A stretch of DNA of 64,000 nucleotides. It comes from Rhizobium cauense (GTDB taxonomy: Bacteria; Pseudomonadota; Alphaproteobacteria; Rhizobiales; Rhizobiaceae). Position 1 is the first letter of the stretch. Each line of letters starts with the position of its first letter. The position numbers and the translations under genes were made by a program. The stretch spans positions 186,001-250,000 of the forward strand of contig NZ_JAEUAT010000009.1 in NCBI RefSeq assembly GCF_019511525.1, written 5' to 3'. The notes under the pieces were generated by a model, which did no database searches, was not told the origin of the DNA, and was given only the letters and a program-made list of their open reading frames with translations. Positions 35,226 to 44,032 of the stretch are shown here, piece by piece.

Positions 35226-35999
35226 CTAGAGTACCATCGGGTAGGGAAGCGGCTCGCCGGTCTTGCTGACAATGGTCGAACCGTAGGGCTCGCGCGACGT
35301 GATCAAGAGGCTGTCGTTTGGTAATGGCCGCGCCAGCTTTCGGGCTTCCTCCCAAGGCGCGCGCATCCATACTTCGGCCTCTTCACTCGTCTGCAAAAGG
35401 ACTGGCATCGCCTTCTCGTGCACCGGTCGAACGATGTCATTTGGCTCGGTTGTCAGAATTGCATAGAGATCGTCCACGGTCGAACCGTCCTTGACTTTGC
35501 GGACACTTTTCCACTGGGGCACCCATAGGCCGGCGAAGAACATCAACGGTTTTTCGAGGGTTGCCGAGAACCAGGCATTCGGTGTCTTCCCGCCTTCCTC
35601 CTTGCTCGAAGGGTCCGGCTCTGCAAAGGTTGTCACAGGCACCAGGCAGCGGTGTTCGATCCCGAACCATCGCCTCCAGTGTGGCAAGCTGAGATTGCGG
35701 ATGTTCGTGACCCCGCCGTCCGGTTCCATGCGCAGGAGTTCGTCCATGTCGACGGGAAGGCCCTTCATCCGCCGTTTTTCGGCGCGGGATTCGGCCGCTT
35801 TCTTCTGCACGTAGATTGGCGAGGGGAGGCCCCATCGGCAGTTCGCGAGCTGCCTCTTGCCGTCGGAGGTGTTTCTGATGACCGGTGCCCATTGATCCGG
35901 ATTGATTTGATAGGCGGGCATGAGGTTGATCAAGCTTTCGACATCCTGTGCCCATTTGTTGACCCAGTCGCGATCCTCCATCCGGTAGAGATTACACAT
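35226..35999 (-). CDS. SRAP/HMCES-type SOS response-associated protein (YedK family)
   Basis: A 257-residue protein starting MCNLYRMEDRD, so Cys2 becomes the exposed catalytic N-terminus after Met removal. Other family residues appear present: Asn99 and Arg101 in TNIRNLSLP, Glu127 in TTFAEPD and His194 in RPVHEKAMPV. The family forms protective covalent links with abasic sites in single-stranded DNA. It is somewhat longer than E. coli YedK, owing to an insertion around residues 60-95. No LexA box of the direct-repeat type was found upstream. Confidence 0.92.
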   Translation of the reverse strand: MCNLYRMEDRDWVNKWAQDVESLINLMPAYQINPDQWAPVIRNTSDGKRQLANCRWGLPSPIYVQKKAAESRAEKRRMKGLPVDMDELLRMEPDGGVTNIRNLSLPHWRRWFGIEHRCLVPVTTFAEPDPSSKEEGGKTPNAWFSATLEKPLMFFAGLWVPQWKSVRKVKDGSTVDDLYAILTTEPNDIVRPVHEKAMPVLLQTSEEAEVWMRAPWEEARKLARPLPNDSLLITSREPYGSTIVSKTGEPLPYPMVL

Positions 36000-36259
36000 G
36001 CGGTCGTGGCCTCCCCTGGTTCCGGTACAGAACGTCCAATATCCCGGCGGAACATTCAAGCCACCCAATGGAGAGAGTTTTCAGCGGCCGGTTCGGCTGC
36101 TGGGCTAATTTGTAAGCGGCGCCGCCCACTTAAATCGATCTTAAAAAAAGAGCTGAAAAAGCTAATCGATTTTAATTTCTTTATTCAAAATTGCATGTTG
36201 CGGCGCAGAAAAATTAGGAGTGTTAATCGCCCAGGAAATCCACTGTCTGGAGGCGCTGT

Positions 36260-36433
36260 ATGGTTTTCACATTTCCGCTTAATGACAAGCGCAACGTCGA
36301 GGAACTGCTAAAACACCTGGCGGAGCATAAGCTCAATTTTCCGGGAAACTGCGTGGTATCGGTAAAGCCTCACGTCGCCCATGTCTCTTCCATGAATTCG
36401 TTCGCTTTAGGAACTGCGCGGACGGCGTGGTAG
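36260..36433 (+). CDS. Small hypothetical protein (57 residues), possibly truncated
   Basis: An ATG with TGGAGG seven bases upstream opens 57 codons. The first 35 residues (MVFTFPLNDKRNVEELLKHL and on) look like a genuine mixed alpha/beta protein. The last 20 are low in structure and may be a read-through after a deletion. It lies downstream of an AT-rich stretch (36130-36215) with an 8-base inverted repeat. I do not recognise a family. Confidence 0.4.
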   Translation: MVFTFPLNDKRNVEELLKHLAEHKLNFPGNCVVSVKPHVAHVSSMNSFALGTARTAW

Positions 36434-36751
36434 CCACGAGCGCGGTCTAAACCAATGAAATGGTCTGCTAGAGCGTTGGCGCCAGTAGCGCCGTTTCTAC
36501 GTCCGTTGGACGCTCCAAGGTGATGCATTTCTCGGCGGTAGTGCGGTTGATCGTTCATCTCGATGAAGAGCGCTTACGGCTTTTTCTGAGGCCTGGCGGC
36601 TCGAGCGGCTGCCTTACGGCGCGCCGTCAACTATCTTTAATCTTTGATCTAACACAAAAGTGCTGTCCAGCCTTCCGCACAGACTCTTGGAATCACTGAC
36701 GGACCTGTTTCATTGGTTGCTATCTTGATCGCTGGGGACGATCCAAAGTTA
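36434..36751. other. Intergenic stretch without a supported gene
   Basis: Short open frames exist on both strands, but none has family similarity or a convincing ribosome-binding site. The stretch lies between the small ORF and the HigBA promoter and may hold debris of former accessory genes. Confidence 0.4.
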
Positions 36752-36803
36752 GTTTCCAGATTGGGAATTTGAACTTGTTTCCAGATTGGGAACGCGCTAT
36801 ATA
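36752..36803 (+). promoter_or_regulatory. higBA promoter with two direct-repeat operators
   Basis: GTTTCCAGATTGGGAA occurs at 36752-36767 and again at 36777-36792, a 25-base period. Each copy contains TTCC-N6-GGAA. A promoter candidate overlaps the second copy: TTGTTT at 36775-36780, then 17 bases, then TATATA at 36798-36803. HigA, or the HigBA complex, binding the repeats would block RNA polymerase. Functional assignment is inferred. Confidence 0.65.
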
Positions 36804-36814
36804 TAGGAGCGAGC

Positions 36815-37126
36815 GTGAACGTTATCGCGAAGTCCGCTTTGGTCAATTTCTGGAATGGTCTGCCGAAAGGAGTGCCAAGAGAAACCGCTGAAGCGGCGAT
36901 GACGGAATGGTATGCCACAGCATCAAAGGCAAGCTGGAGCAATTTCAGTGAGCTGAAGAAAACTTTCAATTCGGCCGACATTGTCGCCGGCAACAAGGTG
37001 ATTTTCGACGTGGGTGGCAATAAATACCGCATTGTGGGGTTGGTCGCGTTTCGGACGAAACGGATTTTCGTTCTGTTTGTCGGGACACATGCCCAGTACG
37101 ATGCGGTTGACTTGGCAAAACTCTGA
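36815..37126 (+). CDS. higB: HigB-family toxin (mRNA interferase)
   Basis: A 103-residue toxin from GTG 36815 with GGAG five bases upstream. MNVIAKSALVNFW, the stretch SADIVAGNKVIFDVGGNKYR and FVLFVGTHAQYD are hallmarks of the HigB toxin family (PF09907 type), which cleaves mRNA on the ribosome. It is followed after 17 bases by its antitoxin; toxin-first order is usual for higBA. Both genes look intact, unlike the two VapBC loci earlier in the window. Confidence 0.92.
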   Translation: MNVIAKSALVNFWNGLPKGVPRETAEAAMTEWYATASKASWSNFSELKKTFNSADIVAGNKVIFDVGGNKYRIVGLVAFRTKRIFVLFVGTHAQYDAVDLAKL

Positions 37127-37143
37127 TGTGAGAGGAAGTCGAT

Positions 37144-37524
37144 ATGTTGGATTTGAAAGCTTTCCGAACCCTTCAGAGTGAAGATGAGTATAACGCCGCG
37201 TTGAAGGAAGTCCGGCCGTACTTCGAGAATGAACCCGAGGAAGGCTCTGAAGAAGCGGCTCATTTTGATGCGCTTGTCCTTCTGATCGAACAGTATGAAG
37301 GCAAAGCCTACCCAATCCCGGCTGCAAGCCCGGTCCAGGTTGTTAAGTCGGTGATGGCTGCTAACAATTACACTCGCGCGGATCTGGTAGCCGTTATTGG
37401 CTCCAAATCGCGCGCCGCCGATCTTCTGAATGGCAAGCGGGAAATCAATCTCGAGCAGATTCGAAAGCTCAGCAAGGAATGGAACATTCCGGCTGGCTCG
37501 TTGATTGGCGACGTCGCCGCTTAA
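37144..37524 (+). CDS. higA: HigA-family antitoxin
   Basis: A 126-residue antitoxin. The N-terminal 60 residues are acidic (ENEPEEGSEEAAHFDAL) and probably bind the toxin. The C-terminal half has an Xre-type helix-turn-helix with YTRADLVAVIGSKSRAADLL. GAGGAAG lies upstream of the ATG. It should neutralise HigB and repress the shared promoter through the direct repeats at 36752 and 36777. Confidence 0.92.
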   Translation: MLDLKAFRTLQSEDEYNAALKEVRPYFENEPEEGSEEAAHFDALVLLIEQYEGKAYPIPAASPVQVVKSVMAANNYTRADLVAVIGSKSRAADLLNGKREINLEQIRKLSKEWNIPAGSLIGDVAA

Positions 37525-37612
37525 CAGCGGACTCTGTTGCGCCGATCGCCATCCATTAATGCTGCAGACTTTTGGTCACATTGAGATAGGCCTCGCAGGC
37601 TCATTGGGCTGG

Positions 37613-37870
37613 TCAATCATCCGGGCTCGAAGCGAGACAAGGAAAGTAAGCCTTACAGCGGTCGATGCCGTCTGCATTGTTCATCATTGAGCAGCCCACA
37701 GTCAGGCGCCGTCTGAGTTGCTGGAAGGGTAGGCTGGCCCCGTACTGCCTGATCACTGTTTTACGATCCAGTTCTATCCGTCGATCGCAGGCGCGGCATT
37801 CAAAGCTGATGACCGCGCCCCGAAACTGACGAAGCGTCTGATCATGGCAGGAATTTTTTCTTATCGGCAA
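37613..37870 (-). CDS. Hypothetical zinc-ribbon-like small protein
   Basis: About 85 residues, with TTG 37870 as a tentative start. The segment AVISFECRACDRRIELDRKT has a CxxC knuckle, and two more cysteines lie downstream (VGCSMMNNADGIDRC). QYGASLPFQQLRRRL between them resembles small rhizobial proteins of unknown function with this arrangement. The second cysteine pair has unusual spacing, so the ribbon may be degenerate. It lies alone between higA and the imu operon. Confidence 0.5.
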   Translation of the reverse strand: MPIRKNSCHDQTLRQFRGAVISFECRACDRRIELDRKTVIRQYGASLPFQQLRRRLTVGCSMMNNADGIDRCKAYFPCLASSPDD

Positions 37871-38005
37871 GATATCATATGCCCTGTGGATCGACTGTGG
37901 TTACCGCCTTGAATTCCCTCAAGGATCGCTCGCTGGTGTCGCTGTGGATGGGCTGTGGGATCAAAATCCACCCGAAATGCGTCCGTTGACTCGAATTACA
38001 GAAAG

Positions 38006-38020
38006 GAACAAACGTAGAAC
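38006..38020. promoter_or_regulatory. LexA (SOS) box of the alphaproteobacterial type
   Basis: GAAC-AAACGTA-GAAC is an exact GAAC-N7-GAAC direct repeat, the LexA site known from rhizobia and other alphaproteobacteria. It lies 50 bases before the imuA start and inside a longer open frame, so translation must begin downstream of it. Confidence 0.85.
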
Positions 38021-38069
38021 ATACTCGCTTTTAGACGAGATGGAACCCTCATTTTGGCGAAGGCTACAG

Positions 38070-38825
38070 ATGGCGCACGCGGGCGCAAACCTTGTGATCA
38101 CCGAGCTTCGAGAACGCATCTCGCATCTTGAAGGCAACAAAGCGCGGCGAGCCCAGACACTACCATTTGGCGTCCGCGAGATCGATAACCACCTGCCTGG
38201 CGGAGGATTGTCCTTCGGAGCCATCCACGAGTTTGCCGGTGGCGGGGCAGGGACCGTCGATGGTGCGGCCGCAGCATTGTTTGCAGCTGGGATTGCTGCG
38301 CGAACAAAGGGGAAGGTCATATGGTGCCTGACACGGCCAGACCTGTTTTTTCCTGCGTTGGCACAGGCGGGCCTCCATCCAAACCGGGTCATCTTCGTCG
38401 AGGCTGACAGGGAAGAGGACGTCCTTGCTTCCATGGAAGAGGCGCTTTCGTTCGGCGGGCTCGGGGCCGTCGTCGCCGAACTTGTCCGCCTCCCGATGAC
38501 CGCTTCGCGACGGCTGCAATTGGCCGCCGAAAAATCAGGAACGATTGGCCTCGTCGTTCGACGATGGCGGCGGCAGACCGAGGCGAGCGATTTCGGCCAG
38601 CCGACGGCGTCGACGACCCGTTGGAGGGTGAGTGTGATGCCCTCGCAAGAGCTTCCGGTTCCAGGGGTTGGCCGTGCGCGGTGGTTTCTCGAGTTGATGA
38701 GAGTGAAAGCGGGCGAGTGCGCAGAGTTTACAGTTGGAGCGTGTGATGCCGCGGGTCGTATCAATCTTTCTACCGAATTTGCCGACCGACCGGATCAGGC
38801 GCGCCGATCCGTCCATTCCCGCTGA
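38070..38825 (+). CDS. imuA: ImuA, translesion mutagenesis accessory protein
   Basis: A 251-residue RecA-like-fold protein. The frame is open from 37944, but the LexA box at 38006-38020 lies within it; ATG 38070 follows GAAGG by six bases and gives the family N-terminus (LVITELRERISHLEG). ATG 38040 is the alternative. Family segments are LPFGVREIDNHLPGGGLSFG and VIWCLTRPDLFFPALAQAGL. ImuA supports ImuB and DnaE2 in SOS mutagenesis. Its 3' end overlaps imuB by 80 bases. Confidence 0.9.
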   Translation: MAHAGANLVITELRERISHLEGNKARRAQTLPFGVREIDNHLPGGGLSFGAIHEFAGGGAGTVDGAAAALFAAGIAARTKGKVIWCLTRPDLFFPALAQAGLHPNRVIFVEADREEDVLASMEEALSFGGLGAVVAELVRLPMTASRRLQLAAEKSGTIGLVVRRWRRQTEASDFGQPTASTTRWRVSVMPSQELPVPGVGRARWFLELMRVKAGECAEFTVGACDAAGRINLSTEFADRPDQARRSVHSR

Positions 38826-40257
38826 ACAGGCAATCGCCGTCATTGCCCGCAGCGGTTCGAAGCGTTGGGTATCCGCCGTCGACACCGCCGCACGGAAGGC
38901 CGGCGTCCATGTTGGCATGCCGGCAGCAAAGGCGCAGGCGCTGTTTCGAGGACTTGTTCTTGTCGATGCCGATGCTGTTGAAGACGCCGCTGCCCTTGAA
39001 CGCATTACGCTCTGGGCGCTCACGCAATACTCGCCAATCGTTGCTGTCGACGGTCAGGACGGGATCGTGATGGACACAGAGGGTGCCGACCATCTGCAAG
39101 GTGGCGAGCATATGATGCTAACCGGCATCGCCAACCGGTTTCGAACAAAGGGCCTCTCTGTCCGGGTGGCAATCGCCGACACGTGGGGTGCATCTCACGC
39201 CTGCGTACGGGCCAGCCGACGCGAGACGCTTATTGTTCCGTTCAAGGAAACTGCCCGTTCCGTGGAAGCGCTTCCGATCCATTTGCTGCGGCTTCCAGAC
39301 ACGGTCGTCGTTGATCTTCGAACACTGGGGTTTAGGACCATCGGTGAACTCTCCGCAACGCCACGTGCCCCGCTTACTCTGCGATTTGGCCCTGAAATCG
39401 GCCGCCGTCTCGATCAGATGTATGGCCGTCTCGCCGAACCGATTGATCCCGTCAGGGGGCCTGAATTGATCGAGGTCTCGCGCTCGTTTGCCGAGCCGAT
39501 CGGTGCTGCGGAGACGATCAACAAATATGTTGGTCGGCTTATCGTAAGCCTCATCACCGAACTACAGCGCAAAGGGCTCGGTGTCCGACGGGTCGATCTG
39601 ATCGTCGAGAAGGTTGATGGGACAAGGCAGGCTATCCGCGCCGGCACAGCCAAGCCCGCCCGCGACGCTGCATGGCTGACAAAGCTCTTCCGCGACCGGA
39701 CCGAAAAGATCGAGCCTGGTTTTGGGATCGAGAAACTTTCGCTGGTCGCGATCATGACGGAGCCTCTTAAAGAGGAACAGCGGTCGTCATCTCTGGTGGA
39801 GGAGGATACGACCGACATCACACCCTTGATCGACATTTTTGGCAACCGTGGGCAGCGCGTCTACCGGCTCGCGCCGATCGCGTCCGACGTTCCCGAACGA
39901 AGTGTGCAAAGGGTCGGCGCAGCGGCCGAGGAAACCAACGAGACCTGGGTCTACCATTGGCCGCGTCCCGTCAGACTTCTGCATCGGCCCGACCCGATCG
40001 AAGCCATCGCACTTCTTCCCGACAGACCGCCAGTCAGCATCACATGGCGGGGCAGACGCCGCAAGATCGTGCGGGCGGACGGGCCGGAGCGGGTATTCGG
40101 CGAATGGTGGAAGCGAGACAGCGAGCTTGAGGCGGTCCGCGACTACTTCGTCGTCGAAGATGAGAGCGGTCAGCGGCTTTGGGTTTTTCGCTCCGGCGAT
40201 GGGGTCGATCCGGAGACGGGATCACATCGCTGGTACATGCACGGGATATTTGCATGA
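38746..40257 (+). CDS. imuB: ImuB, inactive Y-family polymerase adaptor
   Basis: A 503-residue Y-family polymerase homologue. ATG 38746 follows GGAG by seven bases. MPRVVSIFLPNLPTDRIRR replaces the active-site start of true Y polymerases, and the usual catalytic acids are not seen, as known for ImuB. The little-finger region includes LIEVSRSFAEPIGAAETINK. It normally links DnaE2 to the beta clamp. ImuB overlaps imuA upstream, and its stop overlaps the dnaE2 ATG (ATGA). Confidence 0.93.
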   Translation: MPRVVSIFLPNLPTDRIRRADPSIPAEQAIAVIARSGSKRWVSAVDTAARKAGVHVGMPAAKAQALFRGLVLVDADAVEDAAALERITLWALTQYSPIVAVDGQDGIVMDTEGADHLQGGEHMMLTGIANRFRTKGLSVRVAIADTWGASHACVRASRRETLIVPFKETARSVEALPIHLLRLPDTVVVDLRTLGFRTIGELSATPRAPLTLRFGPEIGRRLDQMYGRLAEPIDPVRGPELIEVSRSFAEPIGAAETINKYVGRLIVSLITELQRKGLGVRRVDLIVEKVDGTRQAIRAGTAKPARDAAWLTKLFRDRTEKIEPGFGIEKLSLVAIMTEPLKEEQRSSSLVEEDTTDITPLIDIFGNRGQRVYRLAPIASDVPERSVQRVGAAAEETNETWVYHWPRPVRLLHRPDPIEAIALLPDRPPVSITWRGRRRKIVRADGPERVFGEWWKRDSELEAVRDYFVVEDESGQRLWVFRSGDGVDPETGSHRWYMHGIFA

Positions 40258-43200
40258 AATACGCCGAGCTTCAGGTCACCACACATTTCAGCTTTCTTAG
40301 AGGGGCGTCTTCGGCAGATGAGCTGTTTGTAGCAGCCAAGGAACTCGGCATAGGAGCGATCGGCGTCGTCGACCGCAACAGCCTTGCAGGTATCGTTCGG
40401 GCGCTCGAAGCCTCTCGTTCTACCGGCATCCGCCTTGTTGTCGGTTGCCGGCTGGATCTGCAAGACGGCATGTCAATTCTCGTCTATCCCACAGATCGCG
40501 CGGCATACTCGCGACTGACACGCCTGCTGACACTTGGGAAGAGTAGGGGTGGCAAGGCAAAGTGTATCCTGACGATCGAAGACGTTGCACTCTATGCGGA
40601 TGGGCTGATCGGTATTTTCGTGCCGGACCTTCCAGACGAGACCTGCGCGATCCAGATGAGGAAGATGGCCGATCTCTTCCAGGATAGGGCCTACGTCTCA
40701 CTCTGCCTGAGGCGGCGTCCGAATGACCAGTTGCGGCTTCACGCGATTTCGCAGATTGCTGCACGCTACAAGGTTCGCACGGTCGTCACCAACGACGTCC
40801 TTTTTCACGAGCCCGGGCGGCGACAGCTCCAGGACATCGTCACCTGTATCCGCAACAACACGACAATCGATGACGTTGGCTTCGAGCGCGAGCGGCATGC
40901 CGACCGCTATCTGAAACCACCCGAAGAGATGGAGCGCCTCTTTCCGCGCTACCCCGAAGCCCTCGCCCGCACGATGGAGATCGTTGCCCGTTGTCGTTTC
41001 AGCCTTGAGGAGCTGACCTATCAGTATCCGGAGGAAGCGATTGTCACAGGCATGGATGCCCAGCAGTCGCTCGAACACTATGTCCGCGAATGCATCCCGA
41101 TCCGCTATCCCGAAGGTCTGCCGCGAAAGGTGCTTAAGGTCGTCAAGCACGAACTCGACCTCATCCGGTCGATGAAATACGCTCCATATTTCCTGACTGT
41201 GTTCAGCATCGTCCGCTTCGCGCGGTCGCAAGGCATTCTCTGCCAGGGCAGGGGATCGGCGGCCAATTCGGCGGTCTGCTACATCCTTGGCATCACCTCG
41301 ATCGACCCTGACACCAATGACCTGCTCTTCGAACGCTTCATTTCCCAGGAGCGCGATGAGCCGCCTGATATCGACGTCGATTTCGAGCACGAGCGCCGGG
41401 AGGAGGTCATTCAGTGGATCTACAAGACCTATGGTCACGACAAGGCAGCCCTCTGCGCGACCGTCACGCGGTATCGGGCAAAAGGCGCGATCCGTGACGT
41501 CGGCAAGGCGCTCGGGCTTCCCGAAGATATCATCAAGGCCCTGTCATCGGGCATGTGGTCGTGGTCCGAGGAACTGGTCAGCGATCGCAAGGTTCGCGAG
41601 CAAGGCCTCAACCCGGAAGACCGACGGCTTGCGCTAACGCTCAAGCTTGCGCAGCAATTGATGGGGGCGCCACGCCATCTCGGCCAACATCCAGGAGGTT
41701 TCGTTCTCACCCACGACAGGCTCGACGACCTCGTTCCTATCGAACCCGCGTCGATGGCCGACCGCCAGGTCATCGAGTGGGACAAGGACGACATAGAGGC
41801 GCTCAAATTCATGAAGGTCGACGTTCTGGCACTCGGCATGCTGACCTGCATGTCGAAAGCCTTCGATCTCATCCGCGAGCATAAGGACGAGCACCTGGAC
41901 CTTGCGGGCATTCCGCAGGAAGACCCCGCCACCTATGCGATGATCCGCAAGGCGGACACGCTTGGCACCTTCCAGATTGAGTCCCGCGCACAGATGGCGA
42001 TGCTGCCGCGCATGAAGCCGAGGACCTTCTATGACCTGGTAATCCAGGTTGCGATTGTTCGACCCGGTCCAATCCAGGGCGACATGGTCCATCCCTACCT
42101 CAGACGGCGCGAAGGGAAGGAGGCTGTCGTGTACCCGACGCCCGAGCTCGAGGCTGTCCTTGGAAAAACTTTGGGTGTTCCGCTCTTTCAGGAGAGCGCG
42201 ATGAAGGTTGCGATGGTCTGCGCCGGCTTTACCGGCGGCGAGGCCGACCAGCTTCGAAAGTCGATGGCGACCTTTAAATTCACAGGCGGGGTCAGCCGCT
42301 TCAAGGACAAGCTGGTCTCCGGGATGATCAAGAACGGGTACTCGGCCGAGTTTGCTGAGAAGACCTTCAGCCAGCTTGAGGGCTTTGGTTCGTATGGCTT
42401 CCCGGAATCCCACGCCGCCTCTTTCGCCCTGATCGCCTACGCCAGCAATTTCGTGAAGTGCCATTTCCCCGATGCCTTCTGTGCTGCGCTCCTGAACTCT
42501 CAACCAATGGGCTTTTATGCTCCGGCCCAGATTGTGGGCGACGCTCGCGCACACGGCGTCGAGGTCCGGCCCGTTTGCATTAATCAGTCTCGGTGGGACT
42601 GCACGCTTGAGCGAATTGGAACGACGGACCGTCACGCCGTGCGCCTCGGCATGCGGTTGGTGAGGGGCTTGGCCGTAGCCGATGCCGCAAGGATCGTCAC
42701 TGCAAGGATGAATGCGCCGTTTGAATCCGTTGATGATGTCTGGCGACGATCGGACGTACCCACGGAAGCGTTGGTGCAGCTCTCCCAGGCCGATGCATTC
42801 CTGCCGGCTCTTGGGCATCAGCGCCGGGATGCCATATGGGCGATAAAGGCGCTTCGCGACGAGCCATTGCCGCTATTTGCTGCAGCTTCTAATCGCGAGG
42901 CACGAGCGATCGCAGAACAACAGGAGCCTGAGGTATCGCTTCGGCAGATGACAGATGGACACAACGTCGTCCAGGACTACAGCCATGTCGGGCTGACCTT
43001 GAGGGATCATCCGATTTCGTTCCTGAGGAAGGACTTGTGCGAGCGGCGGATCGTAAGCTGCCACGAGGCGATGAATGCTCGCGATGGCCGTTGGCTGATG
43101 ACGGCGGGACTCGTGCTGGTCCGGCAAAAGCCCGGATCGGCCAAGGGCGTCCTGTTCATGACGATCGAAGACGAAACAGGCCCGGCAAACATCGTGGTTT

Positions 43201-43514
43201 GGCCAAGCCTGTTTGAGCGCTCTCGGCGCGTCGTTCTCGGGGCGTCCATGATGGCAATCAACGGGCGCATTCAGCGGGAAGGGGATGTCGTGCATCTCGT
43301 AGCACAACAGGTTTTCGATCTTTCTGAAGATCTGTCGAGCCTCGCTGACCGTGACACGGAATTCAGGTTGCCGACCGGCCGCGGTGATGAATTTGCGCAT
43401 GGTTCGCCGGGAGCTATGGATTCTCGCGAGAGGGCAGTGGCGAAGCCTCGAGATATGTTCGTTCCTGACCTTCATATTGATACGCTCAAGTTGAAGAGCA
43501 GGAACTTTCACTAG
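40254..43514 (+). CDS. dnaE2: DnaE2, error-prone DNA polymerase III alpha subunit
   Basis: A 1086-residue C-family polymerase. The N-terminal PHP domain opens with YAELQVTTHFSFLRGASS. The polymerase palm has GRGSAANSAVCYILG and, near residue 370, PDIDVDFEHERREE with the catalytic aspartates. The C-terminal OB region ends with DLHIDTLKLKSRNFH. It performs damage-tolerant synthesis with ImuA and ImuB. It lacks the tau/epsilon-interacting tail of DnaE1, as expected. A short relic of a similar 3' end occurs at 50281. Confidence 0.95.
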   Translation: MKYAELQVTTHFSFLRGASSADELFVAAKELGIGAIGVVDRNSLAGIVRALEASRSTGIRLVVGCRLDLQDGMSILVYPTDRAAYSRLTRLLTLGKSRGGKAKCILTIEDVALYADGLIGIFVPDLPDETCAIQMRKMADLFQDRAYVSLCLRRRPNDQLRLHAISQIAARYKVRTVVTNDVLFHEPGRRQLQDIVTCIRNNTTIDDVGFERERHADRYLKPPEEMERLFPRYPEALARTMEIVARCRFSLEELTYQYPEEAIVTGMDAQQSLEHYVRECIPIRYPEGLPRKVLKVVKHELDLIRSMKYAPYFLTVFSIVRFARSQGILCQGRGSAANSAVCYILGITSIDPDTNDLLFERFISQERDEPPDIDVDFEHERREEVIQWIYKTYGHDKAALCATVTRYRAKGAIRDVGKALGLPEDIIKALSSGMWSWSEELVSDRKVREQGLNPEDRRLALTLKLAQQLMGAPRHLGQHPGGFVLTHDRLDDLVPIEPASMADRQVIEWDKDDIEALKFMKVDVLALGMLTCMSKAFDLIREHKDEHLDLAGIPQEDPATYAMIRKADTLGTFQIESRAQMAMLPRMKPRTFYDLVIQVAIVRPGPIQGDMVHPYLRRREGKEAVVYPTPELEAVLGKTLGVPLFQESAMKVAMVCAGFTGGEADQLRKSMATFKFTGGVSRFKDKLVSGMIKNGYSAEFAEKTFSQLEGFGSYGFPESHAASFALIAYASNFVKCHFPDAFCAALLNSQPMGFYAPAQIVGDARAHGVEVRPVCINQSRWDCTLERIGTTDRHAVRLGMRLVRGLAVADAARIVTARMNAPFESVDDVWRRSDVPTEALVQLSQADAFLPALGHQRRDAIWAIKALRDEPLPLFAAASNREARAIAEQQEPEVSLRQMTDGHNVVQDYSHVGLTLRDHPISFLRKDLCERRIVSCHEAMNARDGRWLMTAGLVLVRQKPGSAKGVLFMTIEDETGPANIVVWPSLFERSRRVVLGASMMAINGRIQREGDVVHLVAQQVFDLSEDLSSLADRDTEFRLPTGRGDEFAHGSPGAMDSRERAVAKPRDMFVPDLHIDTLKLKSRNFH

Positions 43515-43644
43515 CGAAGGATCTCGCCGGCGACATTGAGCGATCCAATCGCCAATCCTCAAGAACCGGTCGGCACGTTCAGATCCGTGAGGAGGTGGCA
43601 GATCAGTCCGGGGTCTCATCATGCCAGCCGGTAGCACACCACGC

Positions 43645-43678
43645 TTGACACCCGCAACATATCCATTATTCTGGATAT
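43645..43678 (+). promoter_or_regulatory. arsR1 promoter and overlapping operator
   Basis: TTGACA (43645-43650), 16 bases, then TATTCT (43667-43672) is a good promoter. The perfect inverted repeat ATATCCA-N6-TGGATAT covers 43659-43678, overlaps the -10 and ends at the base before the arsR ATG. Transcription would begin at about 43679-43680, i.e. at the start codon, so the mRNA is probably leaderless. Confidence 0.7.
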
Positions 43679-44032
43679 ATGGAAAATAACACAGCGATAG
43701 CAGCCCTTGCGGCCCTGGCACAGAACACTCGGCTTGAGACCTTTCGTTTGCTCGTGAGGCACGAACCGGACGGGATTCCGGCGGGCGAGCTTGCGCGACT
43801 GCTCGATGTTCCCCAGAATACCATGTCGGCGCACCTTGCGACACTCTCACGCGCCGGCTTGGTGAAGAGCGAGCGCCAAAGCCGATCGATCATCTACCGG
43901 GCTGACCTCGACGGCCTTCGCGACCTGACACTCTTTCTGCTCAAGGACTGTTGTGGCGGTTCGACAGAACTTTGCGAGCCGCTCATCGCGGAACTCACGC
44001 CCTGCTGCGCTCCGGGAGCGACGTTATGTTGA
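43679..44032 (+). CDS. arsR: ArsR-family arsenic-responsive repressor (first)
   Basis: A 117-residue winged-helix repressor with the recognition region ARLLDVPQNTMSAHLATLSR. Cysteines at 91, 92 and 99 (DCCGGSTELC) plus 109, 110 and 117 are candidate arsenite ligands of the C-terminal type. No Shine-Dalgarno precedes the ATG, which abuts the operator palindrome. It heads a six-gene arsenic operon and overlaps the next gene by seven bases. Confidence 0.92.
   Translation: MENNTAIAALAALAQNTRLETFRLLVRHEPDGIPAGELARLLDVPQNTMSAHLATLSRAGLVKSERQSRSIIYRADLDGLRDLTLFLLKDCCGGSTELCEPLIAELTPCCAPGATLC

Noticed and set aside
36019..36033. GTTC-N7-GAAC upstream of the SRAP gene as a LexA box
   Set aside because: The half-sites are inverted; the alphaproteobacterial LexA box is a direct repeat (GAAC-N7-GAAC or GTTC-N7-GTTC).
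36752..36792. CRISPR-like repeats
   Set aside because: Only two copies with a 9-base gap and a promoter position; they fit toxin-antitoxin operators.
41634..42818. 394-codon minus-strand frame inside dnaE2
   Set aside because: Antisense to an intact DnaE2 with conserved motifs; no family similarity.
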